From assembly GCA_964528735.1 (NCBI GenBank), contig CAZGUV010000006.1:1-50566 (forward strand): a DNA stretch of 50,566 bases. The letters are read 5' to 3'. Source of the DNA: CAYNND01 sp964528735 (lineage in GTDB: Bacteria > Patescibacteriota > Minisyncoccia > Phycocordibacterales > UBA2100). Position 1 is the first letter of the stretch. Each line of letters begins with the position of its first letter. The notes below the pieces were generated by a model, which was not told the origin of the DNA, did no database searches, and saw only the letters and a list, made by a program, of their open reading frames with translations. Both the position numbers and the translations under genes were made by a program. This document shows, in pieces, positions 1 to 6,892 of the stretch.

Positions 1-972
1 TTCTACAACGACCACATGAGAAAGTCCGATGACCGTTACCAATCGTGACTCTGAGCGAATGTAGGAATTGGACACATCGCGTACCATGACATCACCACAC
101 AACACATTTCCATTACTATCTTTGATTGACGTGTCGTGAAGCGCACTCCATGAACCAATATCATTCCATCCCATCGAAACGGGGATGACTTTTGCGACAC
201 TCGTCTTTTCCATGACTAAAGTGTCAATCGATCCAAGCACTGGTTCATTGCTGACTCGTCTGAGCGGAATGATAACTGAATGCTTGCGAGGAAGTGCTGA
301 CTCTGCCCACGCATAGACCGAAGGTGCGTGTCGCTCGATTTCTTTGAGGAGCTCGTCGGCGCGTGCAACAAACATGCCACTATTCCAGAAATGTTGACCT
401 CCGAGCACATACTGCTCCGCACGCTCGGTATTTGGCTTCTCGACGAATGCCTGTACCGAACGTACATGTTCAGAGGTATGTTCACCCGCATGAATGTACC
501 CATATCCTGTCTCAGGGTAGGTCGGGATAATGCCAAAGGTAATAATCCCCCCTGATTGTGCTTCGTGTGTCGCCTGAGTCAGAGCACGACCGAATGCTTT
601 CGTATCTTGGATGACGTGGTCAGCTGGCATAACGCACACAATCGGCATGACTCCTTTCTCAGTACGTTGCAGTGCATGATGCGCCGCAAGCGCTATCGCC
701 GCAGCGGTGCCGCGCGCCTTATTTTCTGCAATGATAGTGACTGTTCGTTTGCATGCATCTGCATGGTCCTTGATTCTCTCTGCGTATGCATGATGGACCA
801 CGACTATTGGTTCAGATTTTATTGATTTTGGAATGCGGAGTAATGTCTCTTGAAATAGTGAGTGCTTCGAATTCAGATTCAAAAATTGTTTGGGATATTC
901 TGCTCGAGAAGAAGGCCACAAACGCGTACCGGAACCTCCTGCGAGAATCACTGGTACCGTCGTAAATTTCAT
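1..972 (-). CDS. manC: Mannose-1-phosphate guanylyltransferase (3' end outside window)
   Basis: The enzyme makes GDP-mannose from mannose-1-phosphate and GTP in the cytoplasm, for glycan synthesis. The 324 codons present begin MKFTTVPVILAGGSGTRLWP, the nucleotidyltransferase loop GGxGTRLWPxSR, followed by YPKQF. Further on are the family motifs MPADHVI, FVEKP, WNSGMF and GWNDIGSW. The frame is open to base 1, so the C-terminus and stop are missing. The ATG at 972 is chosen because it is the first Met before the nucleotide loop; TATTAT lies 6 nt upstream, suggesting a leaderless start. It is divergent from the phosphomannomutase at 1034, the preceding step of the pathway, which supports the call. 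Very likely correct. Confidence 0.93.
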   Translation of the reverse strand, partial: MKFTTVPVILAGGSGTRLWPSSRAEYPKQFLNLNSKHSLFQETLLRIPKSIKSEPIVVVHHAYAERIKDHADACKRTVTIIAENKARGTAAAIALAAHHALQRTEKGVMPIVCVMPADHVIQDTKAFGRALTQATHEAQSGGIITFGIIPTYPETGYGYIHAGEHTSEHVRSVQAFVEKPNTERAEQYVLGGQHFWNSGMFVARADELLKEIERHAPSVYAWAESALPRKHSVIIPLRRVSNEPVLGSIDTLVMEKTSVAKVIPVSMGWNDIGSWSALHDTSIKDSNGNVLCGDVMVRDVSNSYIRSESRLVTVIGLSHVVVVE

Positions 973-1021
973 AGGAGCATAATACCTCACCACGCACCTT
1001 TGTGAAAAAGAGATATCAACG

Positions 1022-1027
1022 TAGAAT
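1022..1027 (+). promoter_or_regulatory. -10 element of a leaderless promoter
   Basis: TAGAAT at 1022-1027 lies exactly 6 nt before the ATG at 1034. A possible -35, TTGTGA at 1000-1005, is separated by 16 nt. Transcription would start at or next to the start codon. It is given as one clear example; the other cases are listed in the findings. Confidence 0.55.
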
Positions 1028-1033
1028 AGTGCC

Positions 1034-1765
1034 ATGAACACACACGCGAAACACCTCTTTTTTGATGTCGACAATACCCTTACGCGAAGCAAGTCTCCCA
1101 TCACCCCTGAGCACGAGGAGCTATTCATACAAGTAGCGAAAAATCATGACATGGTGGTCGTATCAGGCTCAAAGCAGACTGATATTTGGGGACGTTTTAC
1201 CGAGCGTTCAAAAGGCACGTATTTCACACTTGCCCAAAATGGTAATTATGCGTTTGATACTGATGGCACTGAACTCTGGAAGCGACTTCTCACCACCGCA
1301 CAAAAAGAAGCACTCTATGACTTTATTAAAAAAGTCCGAGCGCACACAAACCCTCCCGTCTCAAATGAAAATGACCTCATTGAGGACCGCGGGTGCCAAG
1401 TAGCATTTAGTTTTATTGGTCATCATGAGCAGATTGAAATAAAGGAACGCTTTGATCCTGATTTTTCAGTACGCAAGCGTGTCTTACACGATCTTGCGTC
1501 TGAAGTAGACATGCTCGGGCGTGATTTCAATATCGAGATATCAATCGGCGGTACTACTAATCTCGATATGTATGAGAAAGGCAAAAATAAAGGATTCAAT
1601 GCAAAAGAGCTTTGCATGCTCAAAGGGTGGAACACTGAAGATTGTATTTATTTTGGTGACGCTCTTTTCCCCGGAGGAAATGATTACACTGTTGTTGGTA
1701 CCCTTCCGACTCAGCCAGTCAAAGACTACAAAGAGACTTACGAATTGCTCGCGCAATTTCTCTAG
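1034..1765 (+). CDS. Eukaryotic-type phosphomannomutase (HAD-IIB)
   Basis: Predicted to convert mannose-6-phosphate to mannose-1-phosphate, feeding the guanylyltransferase encoded divergently at 972. The 243 residues match the HAD-type PMM1/PMM2 family in layout: FFDVDNTLT near residue 9 supplies the two catalytic aspartates (11 and 13), AQNGNYAFDTDG lies near residue 85, IEISIGGTTNLDMYEKGKNK is the cap/substrate region and FGDALFPGGND near residue 210 is the metal-binding end. The usual R-rich substrate motif is replaced by GCQVAFSFIGHH, so substrate specificity is less certain than the fold. Length is normal for the family. The 3' end overlaps the convergent gene by 4 nt. Confidence 0.82.
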   Translation: MNTHAKHLFFDVDNTLTRSKSPITPEHEELFIQVAKNHDMVVVSGSKQTDIWGRFTERSKGTYFTLAQNGNYAFDTDGTELWKRLLTTAQKEALYDFIKKVRAHTNPPVSNENDLIEDRGCQVAFSFIGHHEQIEIKERFDPDFSVRKRVLHDLASEVDMLGRDFNIEISIGGTTNLDMYEKGKNKGFNAKELCMLKGWNTEDCIYFGDALFPGGNDYTVVGTLPTQPVKDYKETYELLAQFL

Positions 1766-3342
1766 ATACAAAACGTTAGGAAGCACAAACTTCGCTGACG
1801 CTCATTTCCTGTTGTGCTGACTGGCTTGGTACTAAATGATTCATCTGCTGATTTTTCTGTCTGTACGCGGATGATGCACTGCGCACTACCAATCAAAACC
1901 CCTTCTTCGTAACATTTCACTGCGTAGAGCGTCGTGCGCTGTGGCTTGACGCGAGTTGAGCCGAGTAAATAATTACGTGTATCAAATCCGATACCAGTAC
2001 CACTCGTCGCCCGCTTTCCGCATGACCATGCAATAGTCGGGCGCGCCCCTGCACGTATAGCTGTAGGCATACAACGCATGCGTGCGTCTCCAAATGGTCG
2101 TGGCAAAAGCTTGTCCTGTGCCGGAGGATTTTTTGATGCATTTTTCTTACCACCGAGGGGGTCGTAAAACTCTGTCTCCTCTCCCTCTCTTCCTTCGGAT
2201 GTACCTTTATCCTTCGGAGCTTTTTCAAACGCGAGTGTTTCCCTTTTTTCTTTTTCTGCCGTATCAGTAGATGCTTTGTCTTTGACTGAAGTTGGTTGCT
2301 GATTCAAGTTTGTCGGCGGGATTTGAGTAAACTGAGGTTGTGGTTGGTACTGCTGCGGTGTCTGCTGCGGCGTACTCTGACCACCGCCCGGCTGACCACT
2401 GGTTACCCCAGTCGGCTGACTCTGCTGTTGGGTAAACGGATTTGATTGCGGAGGAGAATTATATGCCTGCTGAAGTGCTGCCGCAGGAATATCGACATTT
2501 TGCCCTGCAACTGGTGTCCCCGCGATTTGCATACCTGCGGGATTTTTTGTACAGCTACATTTTGTATACTCACTTCTATTTCCTCGCGCAGGATGGTCAC
2601 ACTGAGTATGTGAGGTGTATTGATTTCCTGCGGTACTGCGCGCATTTATCATAAGCACTCCCGCGCAAGGCTTGCCGACTGATTGAAAAGCAGCATGGTA
2701 ATCGGCTGCATTTCCTGACCCCGCTTCAACAACTGCACCGACAACATTTGGTATGCGCAGGATGTCTGCATCGCGAACATTTTTTGCAAGCACATTGATT
2801 CCTGAGTTTGCCGCGAGCTGGATAAGTTTTACGATTGCACCTTTATGCCCTTGGCGGATGTATTCATCCATATTGTCGATTTCAATCACTTTGCCTTGGA
2901 CTTGTTTCACCCACGCTAATTGCATTTGAAAGTTTTGGAAAAATGCCGCACTGTTTGGATCTTGGATTTGCTCTGAATAATTGCGTGAGACATCAGATGA
3001 ACGAAGATACGGGCCTGGGCACCCACTCCCGAACCGTCGCTCACAAAATGCGTTTGTGTAAAAAAGTGGAAATGGTCCATTTTGATTGAGGCGCTGGGCG
3101 AGCGCAGGGTTTTTTGCCATTTCTTGTGCATCTACCGCAACCGTATCTGCCCTGCCTGCGTATGAGCCCGCAGAGTTCGTATCGCCGTAGATATATGCAT
3201 TGCACCCAAAGGTCATCGTGTCTTTCCCGCACGCTGCAGGAGTCGTCGCCGCATACCCAATACTCACATGTGCGATTCCAATCATGAGACATGAAAATCC
3301 CACAATAGAAAAAATGCTTGATGCGTAGAGCGAGCGCCTCAT
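1762..3342 (-). CDS. Secreted protein: TIM-barrel (GH114-like) region plus CPR-type Ig-like domain
   Basis: 526 residues. An N-terminal signal peptide (about 1-31, ending SIGYAA) is followed by a domain of about 230 residues containing KVIEIDNMDEY and GINVLAKNVRDAD. These resemble the EPDNVDGY and xGLSVGLKN stretches of endo-alpha-1,4-polygalactosaminidase-like (GH114) barrels, though the key acidic pair is only partly preserved. A Pro/Gln/Thr-rich linker (about 280-350) and a charged stretch lead to a C-terminal domain with the pattern C-x-P...IAWSC...TTLYAVKC...C, a disulfide-rich Ig-like module I associate with CPR secreted proteins. TACAAT lies 6 nt before the ATG. Function is inferred weakly: a cell-surface glycan hydrolase or binding protein. 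Confidence 0.6.
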   Translation of the reverse strand: MRRSLYASSIFSIVGFSCLMIGIAHVSIGYAATTPAACGKDTMTFGCNAYIYGDTNSAGSYAGRADTVAVDAQEMAKNPALAQRLNQNGPFPLFYTNAFCERRFGSGCPGPYLRSSDVSRNYSEQIQDPNSAAFFQNFQMQLAWVKQVQGKVIEIDNMDEYIRQGHKGAIVKLIQLAANSGINVLAKNVRDADILRIPNVVGAVVEAGSGNAADYHAAFQSVGKPCAGVLMINARSTAGNQYTSHTQCDHPARGNRSEYTKCSCTKNPAGMQIAGTPVAGQNVDIPAAALQQAYNSPPQSNPFTQQQSQPTGVTSGQPGGGQSTPQQTPQQYQPQPQFTQIPPTNLNQQPTSVKDKASTDTAEKEKRETLAFEKAPKDKGTSEGREGEETEFYDPLGGKKNASKNPPAQDKLLPRPFGDARMRCMPTAIRAGARPTIAWSCGKRATSGTGIGFDTRNYLLGSTRVKPQRTTLYAVKCYEEGVLIGSAQCIIRVQTEKSADESFSTKPVSTTGNERQRSLCFLTFCI

Positions 3343-3382
3343 GCGGATATTGTAGCGTGATGCGCGTAAGTTCGGTACAGCA

Positions 3383-3946
3383 CTAGTGCATAGCGCGAGA
3401 TTTCGCTACCATCCGGATAACTGACTGTGTGTTGTTTATGGATTGTATCTCATCAAGAGAACACCATTTCACTCCAAGTATTCCCTCATCTGCACTCGTG
3501 CGTGTCTCGTATGGCACCTCTACACACACCCTCATATCAAAATGTTCGTGTGCTGACTCCCCTCGCTCTGGTCGCGCAGCGATAGGGTGTATATCAATAT
3601 CAAAGAGCTCATGTTTTGGGATACTACCGGCAAATCCTGTTTCTTCCGCTACTTCACGGAGCACTGCATCAAAGAGCGTGTCGTCTTCCGCTTCGACATG
3701 CCCTCCTGGCTGAAACCACATATTCGCACCTTTGTGATGGATGAGTAATACGTGCGTTCGTTCTTTATTCATCACCCATGCGGAAGCAGTAATATGACCC
3801 GGAGCATATTGCGTGCGCTTCCAAAAAGTATCGGGTGCATCGTGCAGGAGTGATGTATATCTGTGCATGAATGAGCGCTCGGGTTCGCTCAGAATGTTCG
3901 CTGCATAATTGGTGAGTAGTTGCGCAATAGCTTCTGCTTGTACCAT
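3383..3946 (-). CDS. NUDIX hydrolase
   Basis: 187 residues. The Nudix box runs from GGHVEAEDD to REVAEETGF (about 95-120): the second Gly, six residues, Asp in place of the first Glu, seven residues, then REVAEETGF. This spacing is seen in many Nudix proteins beginning GGHVE. Family members hydrolyse nucleoside diphosphates linked to another moiety; the substrate cannot be read from the sequence. The N-terminal 50 residues (EPERSFMHRYTSLLHDAPD) are an extra helical segment. The start lies 1 nt after the stop of the upstream membrane-protein gene, so the two are probably cotranscribed. Confidence 0.85.
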   Translation of the reverse strand: MVQAEAIAQLLTNYAANILSEPERSFMHRYTSLLHDAPDTFWKRTQYAPGHITASAWVMNKERTHVLLIHHKGANMWFQPGGHVEAEDDTLFDAVLREVAEETGFAGSIPKHELFDIDIHPIAARPERGESAHEHFDMRVCVEVPYETRTSADEGILGVKWCSLDEIQSINNTQSVIRMVAKSRAMH

Positions 3947-3947
3947 A

Positions 3948-4493
3948 TTACTGGATGACTGCTATGTCGGTGAAGTTCCCGCGAAATCCTGGTGACTCAG
4001 CTGATGGCTCTGCTATTTCTCCACGCTTCAACACAAGTCGATTCCCTTCCTCAAATACTCCTATCTCGTCTCCTGCTCCGGCAAACCAACACAACACTCC
4101 GGTAAGTTCGTTTGGAGATTCTGGACGCTCAATAACTGTACAAAGCCCAGGAAAAGTTCCTGCAGTAATCACTTGATTATTGACCTTGAGTGCAATAGTT
4201 GTACGAGGCATCGAAAGCGACTCATCAGGAAGTGCTTCAGTCATGACCCAGCTAAACGCAGGATATGGAAGTGACGCAGGTGGTACCACTACTTCTTTGT
4301 GTGCCTCCTGCCCAGTTACTGAAGGAATTTGGGGAGCTTCACTACTGACGCCTCCGGTTAGAATTGCATTAAACTGCTGGTAGAGTTCAGGCTCATACAC
4401 TTTTACATACCATCCAATAAGGTAGAGCGCTACGAGAACACACAGAACTTTAATGACGAGTGAGTACATATAAGCAAGCATACCTTTCACCAC
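3948..4493 (-). CDS. Unknown membrane-anchored protein
   Basis: 181 residues from a GTG at 4493; an ATG four codons later (4481) is an equally plausible start. One strong transmembrane helix (about 9-29, LVIKVLCVLVALYLIGWYV) is followed by a soluble, presumably extracytoplasmic, domain rich in beta-forming residues (TTIALKVNNQVITAG, NRLVLKRGEI). It has two cysteines (in GLCTVIE and GVLCWFAG). I do not recognise the family. It directly precedes the NUDIX gene with a 1-nt gap. Upstream lie a small hairpin and then the assembly gap, so a further upstream partner could be missing. Confidence 0.6.
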   Translation of the reverse strand: MVKGMLAYMYSLVIKVLCVLVALYLIGWYVKVYEPELYQQFNAILTGGVSSEAPQIPSVTGQEAHKEVVVPPASLPYPAFSWVMTEALPDESLSMPRTTIALKVNNQVITAGTFPGLCTVIERPESPNELTGVLCWFAGAGDEIGVFEEGNRLVLKRGEIAEPSAESPGFRGNFTDIAVIQ

Positions 4494-4532
4494 ACCTATT
4501 GCAAGGAGAACCCGAGATTCGGGCTTGGCAGA

Positions 4533-4697
4533 GCAGGCACTGNNNNNNNNNNNNNNNNNNNNNNNNNNNNNNNNNNNNNNNNNNNNNNNNNNNNNNNNNN
4601 NNNNNNNNNNNNNNNNNNNNNNNNNNNNNNNNNNNNNNNNNNTTCTGTCTTCGCACCACAGAAAAATCCGCCAGAGGCGGTTTTTCTTTTGTGGTGC
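4533..4697. repeat. Repeat copy 1 (terminator block), interrupted by the N run
   Basis: Bases 4533-4542 and 4643-4697 together match the uninterrupted block at 4902-4966. The ten bases before the gap (gcaggcactg) and those after it (ttctgtcttcg) are exactly contiguous in the second copy. The block contains a CCGCC/GGCGG hairpin flanked by A and T runs (4661-4686) and ends in gtggtgc. The simplest reading is that the assembler broke at a repeat and the 100 N are a placeholder of unknown size. Confidence 0.8.
4543..4642. other. Assembly gap (100 N)
   Basis: Exactly 100 N, a conventional placeholder for a gap of unknown length. Its flanks coincide with the two halves of a repeat that is intact at 4902-4966, so true missing sequence may be nil or may include further repeat units or tRNA genes. 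Confidence 0.98.
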
Positions 4698-4901
4698 GAC
4701 CTATTTCTGTTAGTCAGTAATCTGACGTTACAAAATGGAAGTACTCTTGTGGTGCGACTCATTTTAGAGCAAGTAAAGGCTCGGCGCAGCTCACTAAGTA
4801 TTTTGCTTCGCTCCTTGCAAAATACTAAGTGGCTCCTGCCCGAGCTCGGCTGTTTTGAATACAAAACATGCCTCCGCTGTTCGAGCCTGGACGAACAGTG
4901 C
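4698..4901. other. Non-coding stretch dense in short hairpins
   Basis: I see no credible gene here. The stretch contains an inverted repeat AGTATTTTGC (4797-4806) / GCAAAATACT (4817-4826), a CCGAGCTCGG palindrome, a TGTTTT/AAAACA pair and a CTGTTCG/CGAACAG hairpin. The 12-mer ttgtggtgcgac occurs at 4689-4700 and again at 4747-4758; read on the minus strand it contains GCACCACAA, like the 3' tail of the adjacent tRNA. It may be remnants of lost tRNA genes. Confidence 0.5.
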
Positions 4902-4966
4902 GCAGGCACTGTTCTGTCTTCGCACCACAGAAAAATCCGCCAGAGGCGGTTTTTCTTTTGTGGTGC
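4902..4966. repeat. Repeat copy 2 (terminator block downstream of tRNA-Phe)
   Basis: 65-bp block, intact here and split by the gap in copy 1. It includes the last acceptor bases and CCA tail of the tRNA on the minus strand (gtggtgc read as GCACCAC) plus its terminator hairpin. The outer arms CACCACA/TGTGGTG also pair. Confidence 0.8.
4930..4955 (-). terminator. Rho-independent terminator of tRNA-Phe
   Basis: CCGCC (4937-4941), loop AGA, GGCGG (4945-4949), with A5 on one side and T5 on the other, so it could act in both directions. It lies just past the tRNA 3' end on the minus strand. Confidence 0.8.
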
Positions 4967-5036
4967 TCAGACCCAGGCTCGAACTGGGGACCCTTCCCTC
5001 TTCAGGGGAATGCTCTACCAACTGAGCTATCTGAGC
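4961..5036 (-). tRNA. tRNA-Phe (GAA) with encoded CCA
   Basis: On the minus strand the acceptor GCTCAGA pairs with TCTGAGC. The D arm is GCTC-AGTTGGTA-GAGC, the anticodon arm TTCCC-CTGAAGA-GGGAA has anticodon GAA, and the T arm is CCCAG-TTCGAGC-CTGGG. Discriminator A and CCA are encoded (4964-4961). Total 76 nt, a complete cloverleaf. Confidence 0.96.
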
Positions 5037-5061
5037 GGGTCGTGAGATAGTAGCACAATTT

Positions 5062-5514
5062 TTATTTTTGAGAAGAGGTGCGAATTATCTGACCTTCGCG
5101 CTCCCGCAGTGCAGTAATGCGCTCTTTTAATGACTCTGAAACAACACCAGTCTCTTCGAGTGCGTACGCTGTTTCAAGTAACAGTTCAAGCCCTTCATTG
5201 CTCACGCGCTTATCCCCCGAATATGCCATCGCACGAAGTTTTTTGACTGCATGAATGACGGTGGTGTGGTCACGGTTAAATATCTTGCCTACATCAACAG
5301 TCTTGCGTGGGTTACTCATCTCTCTTCCTGCATACATCCGCGCCCAAATGAGCACTTGTCGAATCAATGGAATACTGCCATCTCGCTTTTCACTCACAAT
5401 ATCTGCAAATGATGGTTCGAGTCCAAAGAGTTCCTTAAACGCAGCGTATCGTTGCTTGCGCACATCGCGCGGCGAAGGTCCGACATCGAAGTGCGAAGTC
5501 TTAGGAGTGTCCAT
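5062..5514 (-). CDS. Stand-alone DnaA domain IV-like DNA-binding protein
   Basis: 150 residues from the ATG at 5514. The middle (about 50-105) reads LIRQVLIWARMYAGREMSNP, then VGKIFNRDHTTVIHAVKKLR. This matches the helix-turn-helix and DnaA signature (RDHTTVxHAxxKI) of chromosomal initiator domain IV, which contacts DnaA boxes. No AAA+ ATPase domain, Walker motif or domain I is present, and the ORF is complete, so it is not a truncated dnaA cut by the gap. A longer TTG start at 5553 would overlap the upstream gene; the ATG lies 1 nt after that gene's stop. It may modulate initiation or act as a transcription factor at DnaA boxes. Confidence 0.75.
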   Translation of the reverse strand: MDTPKTSHFDVGPSPRDVRKQRYAAFKELFGLEPSFADIVSEKRDGSIPLIRQVLIWARMYAGREMSNPRKTVDVGKIFNRDHTTVIHAVKKLRAMAYSGDKRVSNEGLELLLETAYALEETGVVSESLKERITALREREGQIIRTSSQK

Positions 5515-5515
5515 A

Positions 5516-5845
5516 CTAGCGCACAGACGGCATGCTCTTTTGGAAATCTTCAAGAAACTTACTCATATCTTGAAACTGACCGCCAACTTGGTTTGATGCG
5601 CCTTGTATCTTATTCATTGCGCCCTGCACTTCACTCATACGTTCCTGCGCAGTGTTGAGCATACCGATTGCTTGTTGCAGATACGGAAGCATGTACCACA
5701 ATGGCACGATAACGAGCGCTGCATAAATAGCAATCTTAATCAGCCCACCAATAAAGGCATTTCGGCGCTGAGCATGAAGCATGCGATTGTTTTCGCTTGC
5801 AAGCGTATAGGTTTTTTTAAGAAGCTCGTACTGTTCTTCGTTCAT
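5516..5845 (-). CDS. Small single-pass membrane protein, unknown
   Basis: 109 residues beginning MNEEQYELLKKTYTLASENN. One hydrophobic helix (about 33-52, IGGLIKIAIYAALVIVPLWY) is followed by an amphipathic, Gln/Met-rich helical tail (YLQQAIGMLNTAQERMSEVQ onward) likely to form a coiled coil. The start is fixed by TATACT 6 nt before the ATG. The stop is 1 nt upstream of the DnaA domain IV gene, so the pair forms an operon. I do not recognise the family. The link could place a DNA-binding protein under the same control as a membrane coiled-coil protein. Confidence 0.7.
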   Translation of the reverse strand: MNEEQYELLKKTYTLASENNRMLHAQRRNAFIGGLIKIAIYAALVIVPLWYMLPYLQQAIGMLNTAQERMSEVQGAMNKIQGASNQVGGQFQDMSKFLEDFQKSMPSVR

Positions 5846-5963
5846 GCAATAAGTATAGCAAAGAAAAAAACGGAGGTGCCCAGTATGCACACCCTCCTAT
5901 CGCCACTGAGTTGTGCACACTCGCATGCTTTCCAATACGCATCCCAGTCGGTAGACTTACCCT

Positions 5964-6437
5964 ATGAAGAAGCATGCTCGGAAGCGTGAATACATTGTCT
6001 ATATCTATTTGTTTGTACTCTTCTTGGGTGTTGCTATTTTGTTTGCGTGGCCATCATTCCATAGATATGTACTAACACACCCTCAGGGGATGAGTGAAAA
6101 GCAAATTCGAGAGAAAAAGGAGATCGAAGTTATCGCGGGAGGTATTCTCGGTACCTGGCAGAGCACTGACGACGCACTCTACACTCGGGAGTTTACCGAT
6201 AGTGAGGTGATTGAATGGTATGACGGAGAGGTTGTCGATCGCGCTCCATACACACTCTTTGAGGGTACAAAAGTCCCTCCACAGTTTGTAGAAGGTGCTG
6301 AACCACACATGGTCTACCTCGTCATCGGCGCAAATGGAGACAAACCACTCACCTTCTCAATCAACGCGTACTCATATACTAAGCTCGATATGTTTTACCT
6401 GAATCGAGGTGTCATGCTCCGATTTGTTCGAAAATAG
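5964..6437 (+). CDS. Membrane-anchored protein with lipocalin-like domain, unknown
   Basis: 157 residues. A basic N-terminus and one transmembrane helix (about 10-30, YIVYIYLFVLFLGVAILFAW) precede a soluble domain starting GGILGTWQSTDDALYTREF. The GxW near the domain start and alternating beta-strands (VIEWYDGEVVDRAPYTLFEG) are reminiscent of small lipocalin-like folds, but this is a shape argument only. TAGACT at 5952-5957 ends 6 nt before the ATG, predicting a leaderless mRNA. It is followed after 5 nt by the four-helix membrane protein at 6443. Confidence 0.65.
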   Translation: MKKHARKREYIVYIYLFVLFLGVAILFAWPSFHRYVLTHPQGMSEKQIREKKEIEVIAGGILGTWQSTDDALYTREFTDSEVIEWYDGEVVDRAPYTLFEGTKVPPQFVEGAEPHMVYLVIGANGDKPLTFSINAYSYTKLDMFYLNRGVMLRFVRK

Positions 6438-6442
6438 TACTC

Positions 6443-6892
6443 ATGAAAAAATTTGTACCAGATATAGTACTCCTCAGTGTTGCTTCTGTGTGTGTCGCTG
6501 CACTAAATCTCTATGCACCACTCATCCGAAATAGTGCAGACCTCACCATCCTACTTGTCGCACTCATACTAATCGCAATCAGTTACCGACAGACGCTCGC
6601 ATTTACAAAGCGTATCAGAGCGTCTCTCCCGATTACTGTTCTCTACACGGGACTCGTCGCGAGTATTATCATATTTTTTGCAGGACAAATCATACGGCTC
6701 GTTGCTGCGGTGCTTTATATTTTGACGTTTGCAAATGACGCGCAAGGATTTGCCCTTCAAATGCGTTTCGTACTCCCGAATTTTATTGGTGGCACTTTTA
6801 CAGCGTTCACCTTTGTAGTCGCATCATCGTTTGCTCTTGGATTCCTTGTGGTGCTCCCTCTTATCTGGTACAGACACTTTCGTGTCCGCTAG
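6443..6892 (+). CDS. Four-helix membrane protein, unknown
   Basis: 149 residues with four hydrophobic segments (about 7-26, 33-50, 64-96 and 120-143), a short cytoplasmic basic loop (AFTKRIRAS) and a basic C-terminus (RHFRVR). No signature residues were recognised. It starts 5 nt after the stop of the upstream membrane-anchored gene and is presumably cotranscribed. Its 3' end overlaps the convergent gene at 6889 by 4 nt. Confidence 0.65.
   Translation: MKKFVPDIVLLSVASVCVAALNLYAPLIRNSADLTILLVALILIAISYRQTLAFTKRIRASLPITVLYTGLVASIIIFFAGQIIRLVAAVLYILTFANDAQGFALQMRFVLPNFIGGTFTAFTFVVASSFALGFLVVLPLIWYRHFRVR

Noticed and set aside
4870..4892. Second tRNA on the plus strand (GTTCGAGCCTGG)
   Set aside because: Only a T-arm-like fragment; no acceptor, D or anticodon arm around it.
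4533..5036. Integrated element at tRNA-Phe with att repeats
   Set aside because: The repeats enclose only about 0.2 kb and no integrase is present; kept only as one explanation of the duplication.
5515..5553. TTG start for the DnaA domain IV gene
   Set aside because: It would overlap the upstream gene by 38 nt and adds no domain; the ATG at 5514 is 1 nt after the upstream stop.
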